Origin: Jeotgalibacillus sp. R-1-5s-1
GTDB taxonomy: Bacteria > Bacillota > Bacilli > Bacillales > Jeotgalibacillaceae
Assembly: GCF_004405105.1 (NCBI RefSeq)
Contig: NZ_SORW01000023.1
Location: forward strand, 66,304 to 130,303
DNA length: 64,000 bases
Direction of reading: 5' to 3'
Under the pieces are notes generated by a model. It was not told the origin of the DNA, searched no databases, and saw only the letters and a list, made by a program, of their open reading frames with translations. Within the stretch, counting starts at the first letter, position 1; each line of letters starts with the position of its first letter. Below, piece after piece: positions 43,884-52,248 of this stretch. Made by a program: the position numbers and the translations under genes.

Positions 43884-43985
43884 TGACTAACATCCTTTCC
43901 TTTAAATTGTTAATTAAGTCCCAAAGTTTCACTAACATCACAATGCTCCTTACTTATCATATCGACTAAGTATGAGTCATGGTTA

Positions 43986-44026
43986 GGAAACATGGGGACG
44001 TATATGTTGAAACACTCGGGAATCGG
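43986..44026 (+). repeat. REP-A copy
   Basis: GAAACATGGGGACGTATATG followed by TTGAAACACTCGGGAATCGG; diverged in the second half. Confidence 0.75.
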
Positions 44027-44099
44027 AATATACCTTCTGCCATAAGGCGATTTTTGAGGTGTATGCTAAATATACCTTCCCAATTTTTTCTTCATATGT

Positions 44100-44215
44100 T
44101 AAAATGATAAGGAAGTAATTCCCGTAATCCTTCCTAATCAGTTGGATTATCTTTTGTGTTCAGCCCTGCAATGTTCCTTTCGGTTCATTGCGGGGCTGGT
44201 GTGTTTTTTGAGGGA
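44100..44215 (+). ncRNA. Candidate small RNA with intrinsic terminator
   Basis: There is no reading frame here, yet a strong terminator (AGCCCTGCAATG, loop, CATTGCGGGGCT, then GTGTGTTTTTT at 44162-44210) is preceded by a second possible hairpin (AAGGAAGTAATTCCCGTAAT with CCTTCC). A terminator with no gene in front suggests a short untranslated transcript. No promoter is convincing, so this is tentative. Confidence 0.3.
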
Positions 44216-44227
44216 AATTAGGATATC

Positions 44228-44275
44228 GGAAACAAGGGCACAGATTAATTGAATCACTCGAAGTCTAAAAGCTGA
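44228..44275 (+). repeat. Degenerate REP-A copy
   Basis: GAAACAAGGGCACAGATTAA followed by TTGAATCACTCGAAG and CTAAAAGCTGAAG. A hairpin AGGACTTC...GAAGTCCTTTTTATT follows at 44329-44356. The remaining sequence up to 44630 shows no gene. Confidence 0.6.
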
Positions 44276-44630
44276 AGGTGAATGGTCAATACTTATAATA
44301 GGTAAGGTATCTAAATAGATATAGTAAGAGGACTTCTTAGAGATGAAGTCCTTTTTATTATTCAGATGATTCATTGAACAAAGTGAAGGTCTTTCACCAT
44401 TAGACAGTACGGCAAAATCTACGGGATGCAGATCGTGTTTGATCTAATGATTGATAGATTAAACAATCTGAGGGCTTGTCTCTTGAAACTAGCGCTCAAT
44501 AGCTCTTGGTTGAGTTTGCTGGTATCTTTTAAGTACTTGTGATGTATCCTCTGTAAAAATTGTGATTTGAGTATTCTTATGTTTTAAACGAGTAAAACCC
44601 AATTGGAATGGTGTACGCTGACTACTCTTT

Positions 44631-45119
44631 CTACTTTTCAATTAAACCTAAATGAAGCAACTGCTCCTTCATATGATTGGGATATTCTAGTTTTATAGAT
44701 TGATCATTTTGAACCCAGAAACGAATAAATCCTAAAGCATCTAAAGATTTATCTACTTTTTGAACTCTTTTTCTTATTCTAGGGATATCTGGGTTAGCCA
44801 TAACAAAAATACTTTTCTCGCTGTGAACGTTTTTATATTCCATCAGTTTCCCAATTTGATTATAAGTATGAACTTTAATTTGCCCTTGGCCAAAAACTGT
44901 ATCAACATCATGATTATTTGCATGTGAACCTTTAGATTCTATATAGATTTTCCAACCGTCTTTTTCTCCTTGTACATCAATTCCTCTCTCCCTTCCTGTC
45001 AAAGGATGAGGACATACAAACTCATTTTCGTTAAGAAAGCGCCAGACTGAAAAATTCACAGTGTCTTCATTCATCAAAAAAGGGTCAGGTACTTTCATTT
45101 TACTTAATGGTTTTGGCAT
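44631..45119 (-). CDS. PD-(D/E)XK nuclease-like protein
   Basis: The likely start is the ATG at 45119, 9 bases after AAAGGGTG; the longer open frame upstream runs into a REP-B copy. The 162-residue protein contains GIDVQGEKDGWKIYIESKGS, an Asp followed by E-x-K as in PD-(D/E)XK nucleases, and TVFGQGQIKVHTYNQIGKLM. The C-terminus (LGFIRFWVQNDQSIKLEYPN) is not diagnostic. A role in restriction or repair is inferred. Confidence 0.6.
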   Translation of the reverse strand: MPKPLSKMKVPDPFLMNEDTVNFSVWRFLNENEFVCPHPLTGRERGIDVQGEKDGWKIYIESKGSHANNHDVDTVFGQGQIKVHTYNQIGKLMEYKNVHSEKSIFVMANPDIPRIRKRVQKVDKSLDALGFIRFWVQNDQSIKLEYPNHMKEQLLHLGLIEK

Positions 45120-45145
45120 TAAAATACACCCTTTCATTAAAATTC

Positions 45146-45247
45146 GGGGGGACGGAGCGACTGTGCTATTCAGCTCGCTCTGTCCCCCTGTTTTGTTTTG
45201 GCACAAGGGTACAGAGCTGGACAAAAGGAACGGTTGCTCTGTCTCGC
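45146..45247 (+). repeat. REP-B element
   Basis: GGGGGACGGAGCGA pairs with TCGCTCTGTCCCCC (one G-T pair) across 14 bases. It is followed by TGTTTTGTTTTG and, 45 bases on, by CGGTTGCTCTGTCTCGCC, a diverged inverted end. Confidence 0.85.
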
Positions 45248-45250
45248 CAT

Positions 45251-46288
45251 CTAGTACAAGTAATCTGCAATAACTACTGGCATTTGATCCGTGTTTTCAA
45301 AACCACTAGTTGAAAAGCTTGATGCGCCACCTAGGTAGTTGGAAATTAAATACTCTTCATTAGTTTGAAGATAATTCCCCTTCATCATGCCGGAGAAGTT
45401 TAAGATGTCACCTTCCATAAGTTCGGTATGTTCAGGATAGAGTACTAGGACATCACCGCCGTAGTATTCGTAATATTCGTCCATGATCTCAGTACCTATG
45501 ATCATCATTGTTTTGTTATTCACTTCCAGGATATCGATGATCGTTCCGCTAAAGCCAACAACTGATCCAGTGTATTTTTCAGGGCTTTTTGTAATTTCAT
45601 CATACGTAGGATAGAGAACCTGACTCCAATACAACTTCACATGAATGTCTTTAATCAATTCTTGCGACTGTGTATAAAAGGATGAAGAATCTGTTATGGC
45701 TTCCAGTGAAGTTAGAGCTTCTTCAAACTGCTCTTCGTGATATGAGGCAAGTCCCGATTCATAAGCTTCCTGATCTGCCTTTTCCTTCTCGACAGTAGCA
45801 TCTTGTTGATCTAAAGGATTAGATGCGATCTCTTCAACAATAGGAGACGTACTTGCAGTATTCGCATCAGCAAGATGATCATTAGTTGAATTTACTTGTG
45901 TATCAATGATCAAAAAAAGAAGTGTGATAAAACCGACGAGCATACCTGCTGATAATGCAACAAACTTGAAGATAAGCAGACTTTGCTTCAAAAACCTCAA
46001 AAAAACACCGGAAGACAGATGCTTGATTTCTCTATCCACCATATACTCTAATCTTTCACGAGAAACACTTTTCAATCGTCCCTGTAGATTTATCAGACTG
46101 TGATAAGCCAATTGATTATGTAAATGATAGTTACTCTCATCATTTGATTGCCTCAGCTGATTAAATAAAAAAACATTTTTCCTAATTGCAGCTCGCACAA
46201 CAGACCTTTTGACTACAGAAGTAATAGACGCCACCATAAACAAAACAAAGATAGCCAAAATCACAAAAGTAACGAGAACAGCTTGCAT
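45251..46288 (-). CDS. Membrane protein with toxin-regulator-like C-terminal domain
   Basis: The 345-residue protein starts at the ATG at 46288 behind AAAGGAGGG. It has an N-terminal membrane helix (about 3-25), a helical cytoplasmic part, a second membrane helix (about 112-134), an acidic linker and a region with FEEALTSLEAI. The C-terminal ~110 residues (about 215-320: YPTYDEITKSPEKYTGSVVG, FSGTIIDILE, VLYPEHTELMEGDILNFSG) resemble the 'TcdA-E operon negative regulator' domain, an OB-like fold. The gene at 49528 has the same C-terminal domain. Function unknown. Confidence 0.7.
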   Translation of the reverse strand: MQAVLVTFVILAIFVLFMVASITSVVKRSVVRAAIRKNVFLFNQLRQSNDESNYHLHNQLAYHSLINLQGRLKSVSRERLEYMVDREIKHLSSGVFLRFLKQSLLIFKFVALSAGMLVGFITLLFLIIDTQVNSTNDHLADANTASTSPIVEEIASNPLDQQDATVEKEKADQEAYESGLASYHEEQFEEALTSLEAITDSSSFYTQSQELIKDIHVKLYWSQVLYPTYDEITKSPEKYTGSVVGFSGTIIDILEVNNKTMMIIGTEIMDEYYEYYGGDVLVLYPEHTELMEGDILNFSGMMKGNYLQTNEEYLISNYLGGASSFSTSGFENTDQMPVVIADYLY

Positions 46289-46366
46289 GAATTTCCCTCC
46301 TTTATCATAGATATACATCTATAATATTACTTTTTTCATTAAGATAAAACAAAATATGTTAATATT

Positions 46367-46460
46367 GGGGACGGAGAGACTGTTCCATTTGCTGCGCTCT
46401 GTCCCTCTGTTTTGTTTTGAAACGGGGCACAGTGGAGAAGAAAAAGATGGACGCTCTGCA
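46367..46460 (+). repeat. REP-B element
   Basis: GGGGACGGAGAGACTGTTCC, GCGCTCTGTCCCTCTG and TTTTGTTTTG, followed by a degenerate tail GATGGACGCTCTGC. It lies in front of the operon at 46573. Confidence 0.8.
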
Positions 46461-46572
46461 TTTTATATACATTTTTTAGAAAAAATAAGGTATTATTATC
46501 TTATTAATAATTCTTTTTATTGGTTAATAAGACCTGTTATACATGAGAGCGAATTTCTAAGGAGAATGTGGA

Positions 46573-48081
46573 ATGGACCAGCAGGGTGTAGTATTACAAT
46601 TTCCAGCATTAAAGATTCATTCTGAAGAGTATGAAGTGATGATGGAAGCTGAGGTGATTTGCGATTCTGGAATGGATCGAGAATCGGAGAGCATAAGAGA
46701 TGGTCTGGATGAAGTTAATGAAGCGTTGCGGTCTAATCAAAGCCATTTAGACCGTGTTAATCAGGAAATTGACAGGCTCACGAACCATGCCGATCAATTG
46801 GATAACATGATTGCTGTCGGGAGTGGAATTTTAGCAGGCTTTATTGATGTATTTTGGGTTGGGGAGTTTAACTTTAAACGTGGCGAAGCTTGGAGTAATG
46901 AAAAGGTGAATCGGTTTGTAGAAGGGGTGGCTAGAAGTAAAGGGTGGAAAGGGAAAAATGATTTAAAGGGAGCAATTAGCTTCTTAGAAAAAGAGTTCAA
47001 GATTCCGAGTGATAGTATTTACAGTGGGAATGCTAAGAATATTACTCATAAGAGTCACCGTTTAGACGACTTGGCTCATCATCCTACGTTACTAGGGCTT
47101 TTTGCTTCGATCCTGACCCAATTTACAAAGAAAGGATACTTTCAAGATAGAAACGGAGAGTTTTTATCAATACCAGTTCCAATTTCGATAGATCCGAAAG
47201 ATAAAACATTGATCGGGCATGACTTACTTTCGAAAATTTCATGTGGAACGATTAATTGGTTTTTCCATTTGGTGAGTGATATGTCCGGTAGCAACAAAAC
47301 AGCTGGAGCAGGCATGGGGATACCTGGGCCATTTATTTCTTTATTAAAAGAAATTTCCCTAATCCCCGGGATCAGTGATTCTGGTTTACCTCAAAAACTC
47401 TATGATGCATTTGTTAAGCAAAAATTCGACTTTAGAAGTGAACTGGCAGTTGGTCATGAAATTAGCAGACAGGCCATGCCAGTCATTTTGAACGAAGTGA
47501 TTGTCAGGAGTTTTTATTTGATCAGAAGGCTGTTTCTTGAGTTGAGGGAGAGCGATGTTGAATCTCTTAATTGGGACAAAATATTGCCATATAAGAATAG
47601 AACGATTGTCAGAATGCTTACGATTGCAACAGGGACGTTTACTTTAATTGATATCAGTGATGCAGCGATTAGAGGCGGCATTAAATCTGGAGGACAAGCG
47701 CCTCTATTTGCAAAGGAGTTTTTGTTGCATTTGAATGTTGTGGGTGTAGGCAGGTTTACGGTTGCTGTGTCTACTGATGTCATTTATGGCGTGAAGAAGA
47801 ACCAAAATCGGGATGAACGGATTGTGCTGATGAATGAGCGATTACACTTGTTGAATGCGAAAGCATTTTACATGGAGGCCGGAATGTGGCAGGCAGCGAA
47901 GCAGACTGACAGATCCATTAGTGAGGCAATCATGAAAATGCAGGAGGCCAAGGTGGTGTCGATAAAAGCTTGGGAAGCCAATGCTCATTCAATGAAACAA
48001 ATTGAGAAGTATCAGGATGAGATTGAAAAGCATAATCCCGGCTTAATCGATGAGATCGACGACTTATTAAAATGGGGGTAG
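46573..48081 (+). CDS. Conserved-looking protein of unknown function, 502 aa
   Basis: An N-terminal coiled coil (about 35-75, LDEVNEALRSNQSHLDRVNQ) is followed by a central region with HKSHRLDDLAHHPTLLGLFA, TINWFFHLVSDMSGSNKTAG and GMGIPGPFISLLKEIS, a pattern I recall from uncharacterised Firmicutes and Bacteroidetes proteins. A hydrophobic stretch at about 340-390 may contact the membrane. It ends with another coiled coil. AAGGAG precedes the ATG. The next gene follows after 6 bases. Confidence 0.65.
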   Translation: MDQQGVVLQFPALKIHSEEYEVMMEAEVICDSGMDRESESIRDGLDEVNEALRSNQSHLDRVNQEIDRLTNHADQLDNMIAVGSGILAGFIDVFWVGEFNFKRGEAWSNEKVNRFVEGVARSKGWKGKNDLKGAISFLEKEFKIPSDSIYSGNAKNITHKSHRLDDLAHHPTLLGLFASILTQFTKKGYFQDRNGEFLSIPVPISIDPKDKTLIGHDLLSKISCGTINWFFHLVSDMSGSNKTAGAGMGIPGPFISLLKEISLIPGISDSGLPQKLYDAFVKQKFDFRSELAVGHEISRQAMPVILNEVIVRSFYLIRRLFLELRESDVESLNWDKILPYKNRTIVRMLTIATGTFTLIDISDAAIRGGIKSGGQAPLFAKEFLLHLNVVGVGRFTVAVSTDVIYGVKKNQNRDERIVLMNERLHLLNAKAFYMEAGMWQAAKQTDRSISEAIMKMQEAKVVSIKAWEANAHSMKQIEKYQDEIEKHNPGLIDEIDDLLKWG

Positions 48082-48087
48082 GGATAG

Positions 48088-49407
48088 ATGGTGAAGGATA
48101 TTCAGGATGTACGTGTTGTGAAAAGGCGCAATCAAAAGGTTGATCGAGCAGATGAAGATACGTTACCGGTCATTATAGAAGGACAAGTGCGTAAGCTGGA
48201 CGAATTGGATCAAAAAGTGAAATCAGCCATTAAAGCAGCTAAAAAAGCGAAAAATATATCAGAAGATGCAAAAAATAAAAGTGCCGGTTTTGGTAAGAAG
48301 AGATCTGCGATCGAATCACTACAGGAAGCAGGCGTTTCACTTGCTGTAGCGATTCAATCCAGTACGGAGGCGCAAAAAATCTCCTTTGAATTCCAAACAA
48401 AACTGGCTGAGATTACAAAATACTTATTTGAGCTGGGCGTCAGTAACATTGCGAGTAATCGTTTTGTGGTACGTGAACTCGAGATGAGAATGAAGGGTGC
48501 GTCAGAGAAAGAATTATCTGACCTTGCGAAAAAAGAAATCCTTGCTGTGATTAAGCAGTTAAAGGATCAGGAAGACATCCTGATGAAACAGGAAAACTTT
48601 AATCAAACACTCAAGGAACATCATCAGAAAATTGCGCAGCACTCAAAGAACAATACAGAGATCAACGCTATCCTCGAAGCTCAATTTGAAATTGACCAAT
48701 TACATAGCCAAAAGCTTGAGGACCAGGAGAAAATTGATCAGTTGCATTCAAAGCAACTTCAGCATCACGCTGAAACCGACCTTAAGCTCGAAGCAATGTT
48801 GCGAGAACAGGCTGAGACAGACCTTCTGCATACGGAAAAACTAAGTGTGCAAAGTGGAAAAATCACCGCAATCGAAATGAAGCTGCAGGAGCAATCCAAG
48901 CTGAACAAATTGTATGGAGAGCAATTAAAGTCTCAGGAAGAAATTGACCAGCTGCACGAAGAACAAATCAAAATCCAGGCAGAAGTCGACGAAAAACTGG
49001 AACAGGCACTATTCTCACAAATTAACATTGTCAGAAACCAAAAAGAACAAATCATACAACACGAACAAAACATTCAAGAAATCGACAGCCAGCTTCTATC
49101 CCAGTCAGACATCAACCAACAATTCATCACAGAACTAAAAAACCAGTCCGATCTATTCAAAGATCACTTAAATACACACAACCAAGAACTCAACAACTTG
49201 AAAAACGAACTAACTTCACTCCAGCAAACCACAAAGAAAATCGAAGAAACCAACCTGAAACAACAAGAAACCATCCAATCACTCGTAAAGGAACTAAACA
49301 GCACAAACCAATCACTCCAAACCAAATCCAGTACCAACTTTGTAAAAAGCACATTGGCCGTAGCAGGCGTCGGAGTGTTGATTTCGATGGTTCAGTTTTT
49401 TGTGTGA
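48088..49407 (+). CDS. Tail-anchored coiled-coil protein, 439 aa
   Basis: The protein is a long, highly charged coiled coil (about 25-415) with imperfect repeats around DQLHSQKLEDQEKIDQLHSK, and a single C-terminal membrane helix (about 420-439, STLAVAGVGVLISMVQFFV). It would be tail-anchored with its body in the cytoplasm. The start lies 6 bases after the preceding stop with GGGGGTAGGG as ribosome binding site, so the pair is an operon and may form a complex. Confidence 0.7.
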   Translation: MVKDIQDVRVVKRRNQKVDRADEDTLPVIIEGQVRKLDELDQKVKSAIKAAKKAKNISEDAKNKSAGFGKKRSAIESLQEAGVSLAVAIQSSTEAQKISFEFQTKLAEITKYLFELGVSNIASNRFVVRELEMRMKGASEKELSDLAKKEILAVIKQLKDQEDILMKQENFNQTLKEHHQKIAQHSKNNTEINAILEAQFEIDQLHSQKLEDQEKIDQLHSKQLQHHAETDLKLEAMLREQAETDLLHTEKLSVQSGKITAIEMKLQEQSKLNKLYGEQLKSQEEIDQLHEEQIKIQAEVDEKLEQALFSQINIVRNQKEQIIQHEQNIQEIDSQLLSQSDINQQFITELKNQSDLFKDHLNTHNQELNNLKNELTSLQQTTKKIEETNLKQQETIQSLVKELNSTNQSLQTKSSTNFVKSTLAVAGVGVLISMVQFFV

Positions 49408-49415
49408 GGAGAACA

Positions 49416-49518
49416 GGGGGACGGAGCGGTTGTGACATTGGGCGTGCTCTGTCCCTCTGTTTTGTTTTGATCCAGGGGGACAGAGCTTTCAAGAAAGAAC
49501 GGCCGCTCCGTCCCCCCT
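49416..49518 (+). repeat. REP-B element, complete with inverted ends
   Basis: GGGGGACGGAGCGG at the left matches CCGCTCCGTCCCCC at the right exactly in inverted form, 103 bp apart. The interior has GCTCTGTCCCTCTG, TTTTGTTTTG and a second GGGGGACAGAGC. This is the best-preserved member. Confidence 0.9.
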
Positions 49519-49527
49519 TTCTATAAT

Positions 49528-50265
49528 TTAATATAAAATTTGATCAATATAAACTAATGGAATAGTTATTTCAGCACCGGACGTGGCTTCGTATGAGAAA
49601 AGGCCACCTGAGGTTCCCATTATCGTTAATAAATCATCTTCAAGGACACGACCATTTATATCTATCATTGATGAATCGAATACAGCAAATAGAATCGTAT
49701 CATAATCATCATTTACAGCAAATCTAATTTGAATAAATGTTCCATCCTCAATCACTTGCACGACTTTCCCATAAAACTTCACTTTCTTTCCGGTAAAATC
49801 ATCTGGTGTTCTGGCTAATTGTTCGAAAGTGATTCCAGTTTCATATCCTTTGCGTTCTTCCTCTAATGCTTTTTGTCTCTCTGCTTCTGCAGCTGCAACT
49901 TTTTCAGCTTCTTCAGCGAGTTTTCGCTCTTTTTCCTCATTTATTTTTCTTTCTCGCTCTGCCTCGGTTAATTCAAACCATGGAGCGGCTTCCTCTAACT
50001 TTTTCTCAAGTTTTTCTATTTCCCTTTCTTGTTTTAAAATTTCTCTCTTTTCACTTGCCAATTCTTCATCGTAATCTGCAATGGTTTGTCGATAGTTTTC
50101 AATTTCTCCATTTTGCCTCTCGATATTTGTCTCTAGTTCCTCAATAGACGACTCCCTGGCTTGAAGTTCATTTGAAGACGACATTAAACTGTTTAAAAGT
50201 ACAATAAGAATGGCTATGAAGAGAATCATACTGATACTGGGGAGAAACCACTTTTTCATTTTCAA
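49528..50265 (-). CDS. Coiled-coil membrane protein with toxin-regulator-like domain
   Basis: The 245-residue protein has an N-terminal membrane helix (about 5-26), a coiled coil (about 32-145, Glu/Ala/Lys-rich) and a C-terminal domain (about 146-245: FEQLARTPDDFTGKKVKFYG, KVVQVIEDGTFIQIRFAVND, LEDDLLTIMGTSGG) of the same OB-like kind as the protein at 45251. Such domains also occur alone behind coiled coils in other Bacillota. AAAGGGGC precedes the ATG. Role unknown. Confidence 0.75.
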   Translation of the reverse strand: MKMKKWFLPSISMILFIAILIVLLNSLMSSSNELQARESSIEELETNIERQNGEIENYRQTIADYDEELASEKREILKQEREIEKLEKKLEEAAPWFELTEAERERKINEEKERKLAEEAEKVAAAEAERQKALEEERKGYETGITFEQLARTPDDFTGKKVKFYGKVVQVIEDGTFIQIRFAVNDDYDTILFAVFDSSMIDINGRVLEDDLLTIMGTSGGLFSYEATSGAEITIPLVYIDQILY

Positions 50266-50410
50266 TAGAAAAGCCCCTTCCGTTCTTAATAAAGAACAAA
50301 AAATCTGAACGAAGATTAATGATATAGTTAATTATACACTTTTGTAAGTTTTGTGGAAAGTATTAATTTGAATGTTTTCTTTTTTAAGAACGCTTAAGAA
50401 GGTCATGGAA

Positions 50411-50438
50411 AAAGGAACACCGGCTCCGTCCCCCCTGT
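50411..50438 (+). repeat. REP-B half-element
   Basis: AAAGGAACACCGGCTCCGTC followed by CCCCC corresponds to the right end of the complete element at 49416. No left end is present. Confidence 0.7.
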
Positions 50439-50468
50439 TATAATAAATCTAAAAAGGAGGCTAACTCT

Positions 50469-51986
50469 ATGATTCTAGAACTAAGGGTAACGTTGCTATA
50501 TGAAGAAAAACCTGTCTGGAGAAGGCTTCGTGTTGATGATCGGATGAGTTTTCTTGGGTTGCATGAGGTGTTGCAGGTGGCGTTTGATTGGACGAATTCG
50601 CATTTGCATCATTTTATGATTTATCAATCGGGTGGGCTGGAGGATGAAACGTCTATTGGGATGGAGGACGATGATTCTTTATATGAGGGTTCTTTTGAGC
50701 GTAAGGAAAAGGATGAGAGTGTTGGAGATTGGTTAAATCGGGTGAATGATCACGCTGTTTATGTTTATGATTTTGGTGATAACTGGGCGCATGAAATTGT
50801 GGTCGAGAATGTATATGAACATGATGAAGAAACAGTAGTGCCATATTGTGTAGAAGTGATGGGAACGGCTCCAGATGAGGATTCCCGGGGAGAAGTAAAT
50901 GATGCTGGACGAATATCAAATGATGAATTATTAAAAAAGATTAATCATTTGTTCTCTGAAGGATATCACCAAACACTAGGCAGCTACGATACCTTTTTTG
51001 ATCCTGAAATTGAAGATGAAGAAGAGATGGAGCCAAGTTATGATCTCATTCAGTTGATGAAGGACTTACATAATGCTGCTCCTTGGGAAGTGCTGCATTC
51101 TGACCAGGTGTTCGCAATTGATCAGCAGGGATTTATGGTGTTTGTCTCTGTCATGGGTGCGGCAGAAATGGAAAAAGGTCTTGCTATTTATCCTTCGATG
51201 GAGGGATGGCGCACGTTGAGTTCGCTATTTAGAGAAGAAGATGAGGAGTATAGGTATAAGCAGTTTGCGATTACTGCAACATTTAACGATCGAAACGAAC
51301 TTGATCCGATTGATTATGGCTTGGTGAAAGATACGGGCATTCCGTTTAGAGGGAAAGGGAGATGGCCGATGTTCCGCAGTTATGAGCCTGGCTATATTCC
51401 GTGGTACTTAAATGAACATGAAAAGTCCCTGGTGACATTTGTTGTGCGGCATGTGCTGGATGTGACGAAAAGAATTCGTGAGGGCCTTGAAGTCATCGCC
51501 CCTTTTGAAACAGGTTATATGTACACTCGTGTGGCGGGCGATGGTTTCTACGAAGAACACGGCGTTGAAATAACAGAGTTTGACCGGATGCTTGAAGAGG
51601 AACAGCAAAGTATTGAAAATGAACTCCTCATTAAGCAGCTGCAGGCGATCCCTGTGGTGGATGACCAAATCGAATTTGTCGGGACTTACACCAGTCAGCC
51701 AATTGTCGAAAAGCCAGGTGATCGGCCATTCTTCGGACTAATCGTTGCAGGCTATTCGAAAAAAAACGGACTGTTTTTAGTCAACGAGACATACGGTCCC
51801 ATTCCGAAAACACTTGCCCTGCAAGACGCCTTCTGCAAAATGGTCATCGAACAAAACGCCATGCCAGCCCAAGTCACCATTACACATACAGACTATAAAT
51901 ATCTCGAACGGTTTTTTAATGCACTGCCTGTGAAAGTGCGGAAAGTGAAGGAGATTGGACGGTTTAGGATGTTTGGGGTTTTGTGA
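50469..51986 (+). CDS. Plasmid pRiA4b ORF-3 family protein
   Basis: Residues 1-180 match the pRiA4b ORF-3-like domain: MILELRVTLLYEEKPVWRRL, FLGLHEVLQVAFDWTNSHLH and VYVYDFGDNWAHEIVVENVY. The remaining ~320 residues form a second domain with VLHSDQVFAIDQQGFMVFVS and, near the end, RPFFGLIVAGYSKKNGLFLV and KYLERFFNALPVKVRKVKEI, as found fused to the first domain in other Bacillota. The biochemical role of the family is unknown. AAGGAGG precedes the ATG. Confidence 0.85.
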   Translation: MILELRVTLLYEEKPVWRRLRVDDRMSFLGLHEVLQVAFDWTNSHLHHFMIYQSGGLEDETSIGMEDDDSLYEGSFERKEKDESVGDWLNRVNDHAVYVYDFGDNWAHEIVVENVYEHDEETVVPYCVEVMGTAPDEDSRGEVNDAGRISNDELLKKINHLFSEGYHQTLGSYDTFFDPEIEDEEEMEPSYDLIQLMKDLHNAAPWEVLHSDQVFAIDQQGFMVFVSVMGAAEMEKGLAIYPSMEGWRTLSSLFREEDEEYRYKQFAITATFNDRNELDPIDYGLVKDTGIPFRGKGRWPMFRSYEPGYIPWYLNEHEKSLVTFVVRHVLDVTKRIREGLEVIAPFETGYMYTRVAGDGFYEEHGVEITEFDRMLEEEQQSIENELLIKQLQAIPVVDDQIEFVGTYTSQPIVEKPGDRPFFGLIVAGYSKKNGLFLVNETYGPIPKTLALQDAFCKMVIEQNAMPAQVTITHTDYKYLERFFNALPVKVRKVKEIGRFRMFGVL

Positions 51987-51997
51987 TTGTGATTGGT

Positions 51998-52217
51998 GGG
52001 GACGTATATTTTGAATCATTCGCCAGCATAAATATCATAAGCTCTGTCTGAGTATTTCCGGTATAATTTAATTTAACAGTGTCAGTACTTCGTTCACAAT
52101 TTATAAATAAATCCCGTCAGCCCACAGCTGGCGGGATTTTAACATTTCTATAATCTTTAGAGACAGGTTAAGCTTTTTTTATTTCGTGAGGCTAGTGATT
52201 CAAAATATCTGTCCCCA
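51998..52217 (+). repeat. Composite REP-A element with inverted ends
   Basis: GGGGACGTATATTTTGAATC at the left and GTGATTCAAAATATCTGTCC at the right enclose 220 bp with a hairpin AAATCCCGTCAGC...GCTGGCGGGATTTT (52110-52141), a likely terminator for the genes on either side. Confidence 0.85.
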
Positions 52218-52248
52218 AAAAACCAAAACCATCTCCCAAAAATCATAC

